Source: Nitratifractor sp. (GTDB taxonomy: Bacteria > Campylobacterota > Campylobacteria > Campylobacterales > Sulfurovaceae). Taken from it: a stretch of DNA of 9,135 nt. Under the pieces are notes generated by a model. It saw only the letters and a list, made by a program, of their open reading frames with translations, searched no databases and was not told where the DNA came from. Numbering within the stretch: position 1 is the stretch's first letter; each line of letters begins with the position of its first letter. Of the stretch, positions 5,559 through 9,135 are shown one piece after another. The position numbers and the translations under genes were made by a program. The stretch covers positions 1 through 9,135 of the forward strand of contig WFYP01000180.1 of the NCBI GenBank assembly GCA_015490055.1. The letters are read 5' to 3'.

Positions 5559-7196
5559 TTGATATTTAATAATCAATATGTTCAAGAGCGTATAAAAAAA
5601 GCAGAAGCACTAAGAGAAGCAGGTATAAACCCATACCCAACTGGCATACAAAGAGGTATGAGTTCAAAAGAGTTTTTAGAGAAATTCGATTACATCAAAG
5701 AGCAAGATGCCGAAGAGAAAAAAGATGACAGCGTAAGAGTAACTTTAACAGGTCGTATTAAATTTGTTCGTATTATGGGCAAAGCTGCATTTGCAAAAAT
5801 AGAAGATATAGATGGCTTAGTTCAAATATACTACAACCGCGACGATTTACCAGAGGGCTACTATAACAGTGTAGTTAAAAAGCTTTTTGAAGTTGGCGAT
5901 ATTATCCAAGCAACAGGTTATCCTTTTGTAACACAAACAGGCGAACTAACTCTTCACTGTTTAGATGTAAAAATAGTATCAAAAGCGATAACTCCACTAC
6001 CAGAGAAATTCCACGGCTTACAAGACCAAGAGATTAAGTACCGCCAAAGATACTTAGATATGATAGTAAACCCAGTGGTTAAAAACTCGTTTATTCTACG
6101 CTCTAAAATTGTTTCTCTTGTGCGTCGTTTCTTTGAAAGCAAAGGCTTCTTAGAAGTAGAAACACCAATGCTACACCCAATCCCAGGTGGTGCAAATGCT
6201 AGACCATTTATAACACACCACAATGCATTAGGTGTAGAGCGATACTTAAGAATTGCACCAGAGCTATACTTAAAACGCTTAATAGTAGGTGGTATGGAAG
6301 CCGTATTCGAAATGAATAGAAACTTTAGAAACGAAGGGATGGACCACACCCACAACCCAGAGTTTACAATGCTAGAGTTCTACTGGGCATACCACACGTA
6401 CGAAGATTTAATGAACTTAACAGAAGAGCTGTTTAGATTTATAATTCAAGAGTTAAACTTGCCAACTACTCTACCATTTGGAGAATACAATATAGATTAC
6501 GCAAAACCATTTGCACGCATTAAATGGGAAGATGCAATAGTAGATATAGCAGGTGTACCAAGAGAGAATGTAAGAGACAAAGATGCCCTAATAGCATTTT
6601 TAAAATCGCACAATATCGAAGTAGATGCAAACTTGCCACTAGGTAAAATCCAAGAAGAGATATTCGACGAATTTATAGAAAAAGAGTTAATCAACCCAAC
6701 ATTCTTAACTCACTACCCAGTAGATATTAGCCCACTAGCAAGAAGAAACGACGAAGACCCTCAAATTACAGACAGATTCGAATTCTTCATAGCAGGCAAA
6801 GAGGTAGCAAACGGCTTTAACGAGCTTAACGACCCAATAGACCAATACGAGCGCTTCAAAGCCCAAGTAGCAGCCAAAGAGAGCGACGATGAAGCAATGC
6901 ATATGGATACAGATTACGTTAAAGCCTTAAGCCACGCAATGGCACCAACAGCCGGCGAAGGTATCGGAATAGATCGCTTAGTAATGATGCTAACAAACCA
7001 ACACTCAATTAGAGATGTTATCCTATTCCCTGCTATGAAACCAGAAGCCCCACAACCAGTAGTAGAAGACGCAAACAAACCAGCCTGCAAAAAGTGCGGC
7101 AACACAAACGAAGAAGAACTAAAACCAGCAAAAAAAGGCAAAGGCTTCTTCTGCATAGATGTAGCCGAATGCAAAAAAAGAGCAAGTGGAGATTAG
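5559..7196 (+). CDS. lysS: Lysyl-tRNA synthetase, class II, with a cysteine-rich C-terminal extension
   Basis: This enzyme charges tRNA(Lys) with lysine using ATP, in the cytoplasm. The anticodon-binding OB fold spans about 60-140 (VRVTLTGRIKFVRIMGKAAF). The class II catalytic domain follows, with motif 1 around FFESKGFLEVETPML (191-205), motif 2 FRNEGMDHTHNPEF (256-269) plus TMLEFYWAY, and motif 3 GIGIDRLVMML (468-478). NGFNELNDP (419-427) is the conserved lysine-site stretch. Ordinary bacterial LysRS ends near residue 500. Here about 50 extra residues follow, with Cys510-x2-Cys513 and Cys532-x5-Cys538 in a Lys-rich background, resembling a small zinc ribbon. The start is TTG. It is the last gene of the operon, 21 bp after fur; glyA, the next gene in C. 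jejuni from memory, is absent here. The catalytic domain looks fully intact. Confidence 0.96.
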   Translation: MIFNNQYVQERIKKAEALREAGINPYPTGIQRGMSSKEFLEKFDYIKEQDAEEKKDDSVRVTLTGRIKFVRIMGKAAFAKIEDIDGLVQIYYNRDDLPEGYYNSVVKKLFEVGDIIQATGYPFVTQTGELTLHCLDVKIVSKAITPLPEKFHGLQDQEIKYRQRYLDMIVNPVVKNSFILRSKIVSLVRRFFESKGFLEVETPMLHPIPGGANARPFITHHNALGVERYLRIAPELYLKRLIVGGMEAVFEMNRNFRNEGMDHTHNPEFTMLEFYWAYHTYEDLMNLTEELFRFIIQELNLPTTLPFGEYNIDYAKPFARIKWEDAIVDIAGVPRENVRDKDALIAFLKSHNIEVDANLPLGKIQEEIFDEFIEKELINPTFLTHYPVDISPLARRNDEDPQITDRFEFFIAGKEVANGFNELNDPIDQYERFKAQVAAKESDDEAMHMDTDYVKALSHAMAPTAGEGIGIDRLVMMLTNQHSIRDVILFPAMKPEAPQPVVEDANKPACKKCGNTNEEELKPAKKGKGFFCIDVAECKKRASGD

Positions 7197-7212
7197 TGGT
7201 TAGTGAGTAGTG
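7192..7212 (+). repeat. Three-unit heptamer array across the lysS stop codon
   Basis: Three tandem 7-bp units, attagtg, gttagtg and agtagtg, begin inside the last codons of lysS and include its TAG stop. The array is short and could be chance, but another heptamer array occurs at 7674-7701 in the same gene-free stretch. Confidence 0.4.
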
Positions 7213-7220
7213 TTTAGGAC

Positions 7221-7247
7221 GTAGGGGCAGACCTATGTGTCTGCCCG
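7221..7247 (+). repeat. REP-like hairpin with GTAG head
   Basis: gtag (7221-7224) is followed by a perfect 8-bp stem, gggcagac (7225-7232) and gtctgccc (7239-7246), around a 6-base loop. A GTAG foot followed by a GC-rich hairpin is the plan of REP elements moved by RAYT-type Y1 transposases. It lies 25 bp after the lysS stop and could also slow or end transcription, but no T-run follows. Confidence 0.65.
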
Positions 7248-7254
7248 TAAGCCA

Positions 7255-7287
7255 ACACAGTCAAGCAATTTAAAACTTGCATTGTGT
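7255..7287 (+). repeat. Weak imperfect hairpin
   Basis: acaca (7255-7259) pairs with tgtgt (7283-7287), and caag with cttg inside, separated by a small internal loop. It is listed only as part of the description of the gene-free stretch 7197-7753. Confidence 0.25.
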
Positions 7288-7360
7288 ACTGCCTACTACT
7301 CAAGACAGTTAGTAAAGTGCAGTACCCTCACCGTACAATACAAGTTAGAAGTTGAAAACT

Positions 7361-7478
7361 GTAGGGGTAGCCCTGAAAAGCGTTAAGTAAAAGCAAACTG
7401 CTTTGCTTTTATAGCTTTGAAACCAAAGAGGTCAGAATGAGCAATGCGAATGAAGCCTCGAAGGCTAAGGCTACCCAC
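7361..7478 (+). repeat. Branched (cloverleaf-like) repeat with GTAGGGG head
   Basis: The outer stem gggtagcc (7365-7372) and ggctaccc (7469-7476) is perfect. It encloses three further perfect hairpins: taaaagcaaa-ctgc-tttgctttta (7388-7411), ctttg-aaac-caaag (7415-7428) and agcct-cga-aggct (7454-7466). The 5' end reads gtagggg, the same head as the hairpin at 7221. Positions 7431-7450 also match 16 of 20 bases of the CGTCATTC-type repeat copy at 7568-7587, so the element seems composite. It has no coding potential. It may be a mobile non-coding repeat or a structured RNA. Confidence 0.55.
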
Positions 7479-7507
7479 ATAACACAACTACTACAAATTT
7501 ATGTGTC

Positions 7508-7534
7508 CGTCATTCCCACGAAAGTGAGAATCCA
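7508..7534 (+). repeat. CGTCATTCCC-type palindromic repeat
   Basis: cgtcattcccacgaaagtga is followed by gaatcca. The stem attcccac / gtgagaat (7512-7519 and 7524-7531) has one mismatch around a gaaa loop. I recognise it as a member of the widely dispersed CGTCATTCCCGCGAAAGCGG-like intergenic repeat seen in many bacterial genomes. Confidence 0.6.
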
Positions 7535-7565
7535 TAGCTTAAAAAGCCAGAAAAACAAATAAACC

Positions 7566-7592
7566 CGTCATTCTGAGCAAAGCGAAGAATCT
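7566..7592 (+). repeat. CGTCATTCTGAGC-type palindromic repeat
   Basis: cgtcattctgagcaaagcga is followed by agaatct. Stem attct / agaat (7570-7574 and 7586-7590), with an inner gc/gc pairing. It shares the first eight bases with the copy at 7508 and belongs to a broadly distributed intergenic repeat type. A decayed inverted copy lies at 7708-7727. Confidence 0.6.
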
Positions 7593-7596
7593 AAAA

Positions 7597-7631
7597 AGTT
7601 TAAGCTAAGAAGTTTAAAGCATAAAGCTAAA
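7597..7631 (+). repeat. Degenerate 7-bp periodic stretch
   Basis: agtttaa occurs at 7597-7603 and 7611-7617, exactly 14 bp apart, and is followed in phase by agcataa and agctaaa. The periodicity is loose and partly a product of AT-richness. Confidence 0.3.
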
Positions 7632-7634
7632 AAA

Positions 7635-7666
7635 GTGGCTTCGCCCCTTAAAAAAGGCAAAGCCAC
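7635..7666 (+). repeat. GC-rich hairpin upstream of yjdM
   Basis: gtggctt (7635-7641) pairs with aagccac (7660-7666), and gcc (7643-7645) with ggc (7656-7658) inside one mismatch. No T-run follows, so it is not a standard terminator. It lies 88 bp before yjdM and may be another repeat element. Confidence 0.45.
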
Positions 7667-7673
7667 CTTATTA

Positions 7674-7701
7674 GCTCTAGGCTCTAAGCTCTACGCTTTT
7701 C
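7674..7701 (+). repeat. Heptamer tandem array GCTCTAR
   Basis: Four consecutive 7-bp units: gctctag, gctctaa, gctctac and a degenerate gcttttc. Short arrays like this occur in intergenic DNA of many bacteria; no function can be read from it. Confidence 0.5.
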
Positions 7702-7707
7702 AGACTT

Positions 7708-7727
7708 TTCGCTATGCTCAGAGCGAC
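7708..7727 (-). repeat. Decayed inverted copy of the CGTCATTCTGAGC repeat
   Basis: Read on the minus strand it gives gtcgctctgagcatagcgaa, 17 of 20 bases identical to gtcattctgagcaaagcgaa at 7568-7587. It forms its own tcgct / agcga stem on the plus strand (7709-7713 and 7722-7726). It lies 26 bp before the yjdM start and therefore inside its likely leader. Confidence 0.5.
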
Positions 7728-7753
7728 AAAAAACCAAAACAAAGGAAACAAAA

Positions 7754-8098
7754 ATGGAAAAATTACCAAACTGCCCACAATGTGGAAGTGAATATACATA
7801 CGAAGATGGAAACCTATACGTATGCCCAGAGTGTGCTCACGAGTGGAGTCAAGATGAACAAGCAGAGGAAGAAGCAGGTCTAGTAGTTAAAGACGCAAAC
7901 GGAAACATTTTAGCCGATGGCGACACAGTTACAGTTATCAAAGACTTAAAAGTAAAAGGTAGCTCAAACGGCATAAAAGTAGGAACAAAAATCAAAGGCA
8001 TCCGCCTAGTAGAAGGCAACGACGGCCACAACATCGACTGCAAAGTCCCAGGCGTTGGAGCAATCAAACTTAAACAAGAGTTTGTTAAGAAAGCGTAA
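7754..8098 (+). CDS. yjdM: YjdM (PhnA) family zinc-ribbon protein
   Basis: A 114-residue protein very close along its whole length to E. coli YjdM (old name PhnA). The N-terminal zinc ribbon has Cys7-x2-Cys10 and Cys24-x2-Cys27 (NCPQCGSEYTYEDGN, YVCPECAHEW). A small beta-barrel domain follows, with the diagnostic stretches VKDANGNILADGDTV, IKDLKVKGSS, GTKIKGIRLVEG and HNIDCKVPG, ending KLKQEFVKKA. Despite the name PhnA it is not the phosphonoacetate hydrolase; its biological role is not established. The start is ATG with aaagg 8 nt upstream. It is separated from lysS by 557 bp of repeats and is probably transcribed alone. Its very high conservation and the flanking repeats leave open a horizontal origin. 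Confidence 0.95.
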   Translation: MEKLPNCPQCGSEYTYEDGNLYVCPECAHEWSQDEQAEEEAGLVVKDANGNILADGDTVTVIKDLKVKGSSNGIKVGTKIKGIRLVEGNDGHNIDCKVPGVGAIKLKQEFVKKA

Positions 8099-8109
8099 GC
8101 AAACTTTTT

Positions 8110-8150
8110 AATACCCACCTCACTAAATGCCCAAAACTTCTTGGGTATTT
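8110..8150 (+). terminator. Possible terminator of yjdM
   Basis: Two alternative stems are possible: cccaa (8130-8134) with ttggg (8141-8145) around a 6-base loop, or aataccca (8110-8117) with tgggtatt (8142-8149). The tract after it is only gtatttata, so termination would be weak. It sits 12-50 bp after the yjdM stop codon. Confidence 0.4.
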
Positions 8151-8178
8151 ATACACAATCAATAGCTACCAATTATTT

Positions 8179-8235
8179 GGTCGATAAATCGACCCTACAT
8201 AATATCAACAAACCGGTAGGGTCGGTTCACCGAGC
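8179..8235. repeat. Head-to-head pair of GTAGGGTCG REP-like hairpins
   Basis: The left unit reads on the minus strand as GTAG (8198-8195) followed by the perfect stem ggtcga / tcgacc around a 4-base loop (8194-8179). The right unit on the plus strand is gtag (8216-8219) followed by ggtcggt-tc-accgagc, a stem with one mismatch. The two GTAG heads face each other across 17 bp, the layout of a bacterial interspersed mosaic element (BIME). It lies between the convergent yjdM and yoeB genes, a usual place for such pairs. Confidence 0.65.
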
Positions 8236-8260
8236 ATAAATTTCGATAAACACTTTTATT

Positions 8261-8518
8261 CTACCGATAATGATACCTACACTGAGCAATCATTAAATTA
8301 TCATCATTTACTTTATAAACCAACCGATGCTCTATAGTAATACGCCTAGACCAATACCCAGACCAATTATGCCTAAGTGGTTCAGGCTCGCCTATCCCTT
8401 CAAATGGCTCTCGCTGAATCTCTTTTATAAGCCTATTAATCTTTTTTAAAATTTTTTTGTCATTATCTTGCCAATAGAGGTAATCTTCCCAAGCATCATC
8501 CGAAAAGCTAAGTATCAT
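8261..8518 (-). CDS. yoeB: Toxin YoeB, ribosome-dependent mRNA endonuclease
   Basis: YoeB cuts mRNA in the ribosomal A site and stops translation unless held by YefM. The 85 residues match the family along the whole length: WEDYLYWQ (10-17), KKINRLIKEIQREPFEGIGE (25-44), PEPLRHNWSGYWSRRI (45-60), EHRLVYKV (63-70) and the terminal CRYHYR. The known active-site residues are all present at the expected positions: Glu46, Arg65, His83 and Tyr84, so the toxin looks active. The ATG overlaps the yefM stop by 4 bp (ATGA), the usual coupling that keeps antitoxin in excess. The reading frame ends 25 bp from the REP-like pair. Confidence 0.96.
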   Translation of the reverse strand: MILSFSDDAWEDYLYWQDNDKKILKKINRLIKEIQREPFEGIGEPEPLRHNWSGYWSRRITIEHRLVYKVNDDNLMIAQCRYHYR

Positions 8519-8769
8519 TCCTCTATAAGCTCTCTTTGTTTACCTAAACCAGCTTCTAATTGAGCAATAGAGCGATTTAATCGTTTAGCATTAACTTCAC
8601 TTTGCATAAGATACATTGTCTCTTCCATAGCACGGTAATCTTTCATAGAGATAATAACCACAGGCTCTTTATTTTGTCTTGTTACCACAACAGGCATACT
8701 ATTTTCAACTACCGAATCAAAAGTAGAAGCCAAATTTTGCCTTGTCTGAGAAAAATTTAAAGTTTGCAT
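8515..8769 (-). CDS. yefM: Antitoxin YefM, Phd/YefM family
   Basis: YefM binds and neutralises YoeB and represses its own operon, with YoeB as co-repressor. The 84 residues have the family layout: DNA-binding N-terminal half (MQTLNFSQTRQNLASTFDSV, then MPVVVTRQNKEPVVIISMKDYRAMEETMYL) and a flexible acidic C-terminus that wraps the toxin. The ATG has AAGGAG (8780-8775) 5 nt upstream, the best ribosome site in the window, in line with the need to make excess antitoxin. The operator palindrome lies immediately upstream. The gene pair is oriented opposite to yjdM and in the same direction as the vapC remnant. Confidence 0.95.
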   Translation of the reverse strand: MQTLNFSQTRQNLASTFDSVVENSMPVVVTRQNKEPVVIISMKDYRAMEETMYLMQSEVNAKRLNRSIAQLEAGLGKQRELIEE

Positions 8770-8782
8770 AAAAACTCCTTTT

Positions 8783-8806
8783 ATATGTACACATAATAGT
8801 ACATAT
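8783..8806. promoter_or_regulatory. yefM-yoeB operator palindrome
   Basis: Arms atatgtac (8783-8790) and gtacatat (8799-8806) form a perfect 8-bp inverted repeat. It contains TGTACA (8786-8791) and AGTACA (8798-8803), centred exactly 12 bp apart. TGTACA cores with this spacing are, as I recall, how E. coli YefM recognises its operator. On the minus strand the space between the arms also holds TATTAT (8798-8793), a likely -10 box, so binding would block the promoter. Confidence 0.7.
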
Positions 8807-8867
8807 TTATTAAAATCTTACTTAAGACAAATCATTTAGTTACTATTTTGCAACCAGTGAAAAACTT

Positions 8868-9128
8868 TTAAACAAATAAATTTTTTATTTCAATATCAAG
8901 ATTTTTAAAATCTTTCTCATTTCTAGTTACAAGAGTCAAATCATTGCATTTGGCAGTTGAGCCAATTAAATTATCTGCAATTTTAATTTTTTTATTTCTA
9001 AAAGCTATAATGGCACTATTTGTTATATCCATATCTACAGTATATATTTTAAAAAGTTCTAAAAATTCTCTTACTATCTTCTCTTCATCTTCGCTATAAG
9101 GGAAAACTAGAACTTTTAAAGGGCACCT
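8868..9128 (-). pseudogene. 3' part of a VapC-like PIN-domain toxin, 5' end missing
   Basis: Reading the minus strand gives 86 open codons ending in TAA at 8870-8868, preceded by an in-frame TAG at 9131-9129 and with no suitable start. The sequence matches the C-terminal two thirds of a PIN ribonuclease: VLVFPYSEDEEKIVREFLEL, then AFRNKKIKIADNLIGSTA (normally KLPDAIIAATA, Asp retained) and TLVTRNEKDF. The N-terminal part with the first catalytic Asp, about 45 residues, is absent, so the product should be inactive. The break coincides with the sequence at 9121-9135 that looks like an insertion-sequence end. No vapB partner is visible; it would lie beyond the window. If the missing part continues after an insertion element, this is an interrupted gene. 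Confidence 0.65.
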
Positions 9129-9135
9129 CTAAAAA
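9121..9135. mobile_element. Possible terminal repeat of an insertion sequence at the window edge
   Basis: gggcacctctaaaaa begins exactly where the PIN-domain similarity stops, directly after aacttttaaa. A GGGCACCTCT-like end recalls the terminal inverted repeats of some IS5-type elements. With only 15 bases in view this is a guess resting mainly on the abrupt loss of reading-frame homology. Confidence 0.25.

Noticed and set aside
5954..6355. Minus-strand open frame of 133 codons inside lysS
   Set aside because: Antisense shadow over the LysRS catalytic domain.
7221..7247. Standard intrinsic terminator of lysS
   Set aside because: The stem is strong but is followed by gtaagcca rather than a run of T.
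7361..7478. A tRNA or tRNA-like gene
   Set aside because: The cloverleaf shape lacks the T-loop GTTCRA motif, the 7-bp acceptor with proper D and anticodon arms, and is about 112 bases between stem ends.
7197..7753. A CRISPR array in the repeat-rich gap
   Set aside because: Repeats are of different families, in both orientations and at irregular spacing; there are no identical direct repeats separated by equal spacers and no cas genes.
7635..7883. Open frame of 82 codons on the plus strand upstream of and overlapping yjdM
   Set aside because: Its first half is hairpin and heptamer repeat sequence, and its second half overlaps yjdM in another frame. No family resemblance.

Overview
The window looks like a Campylobacterota (epsilonproteobacterial) chromosome. 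It is AT-rich, has perfect TATAAT -10 boxes without clear -35 boxes, and carries a gatC - pilT - cvpA - fur - lysS run. From memory, Campylobacter jejuni has gatC-cvpA-fur-lysS-glyA. The genus cannot be fixed by eye; a free-living sulfur-oxidiser type (Sulfurimonas/Sulfurovum-like) is my guess only.

Layout: (1) 1-223 has no gene and consists of two adjacent imperfect palindromes of about 97 bp whose apical sequences are reverse complements of each other. (2) 224-2763, minus strand, is a tightly packed four-gene unit read as ferredoxin-thioredoxin reductase-like protein, dapE, a small membrane protein of unknown function and a LolD/FtsE/MacB-type ABC ATPase. Three of its four starts are GTG or TTG, and two junctions have the stop codon touching the next start. 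(3) 2764-2861 is a divergent promoter region. (4) 2862-7196, plus strand, is gatC, pilT, cvpA, fur, lysS, with gaps of 9, 15, 15 and 21 bp, probably one operon joining tRNA charging (GatC, LysRS), surface motility (PilT), an inner-membrane protein (CvpA) and iron regulation (Fur). (5) 7197-7753 is a 557-bp gene-free stretch filled with REP-like hairpins, copies of a CGTCATTC-type repeat and short heptamer arrays. (6) yjdM (formerly phnA) at 7754-8098, a terminator-like hairpin and a head-to-head pair of GTAGGG hairpins. (7) 8261-8769, minus strand, is a complete yefM-yoeB toxin-antitoxin operon with its operator. (8) 8868-9128 is the 3' part of a vapC-like PIN toxin gene cut off at the window edge, possibly by an insertion sequence.

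The most striking observation is in CvpA. Its roughly 100-residue C-terminal tail contains ten copies of D/E-X-N-X-T, the acceptor sequon of the Campylobacter oligosaccharyltransferase PglB, and the predicted topology puts this tail in the periplasm. Next are the paired palindromes at the left edge, the density of different REP-like elements after lysS, and a four-cysteine extension on the C-terminus of lysyl-tRNA synthetase.
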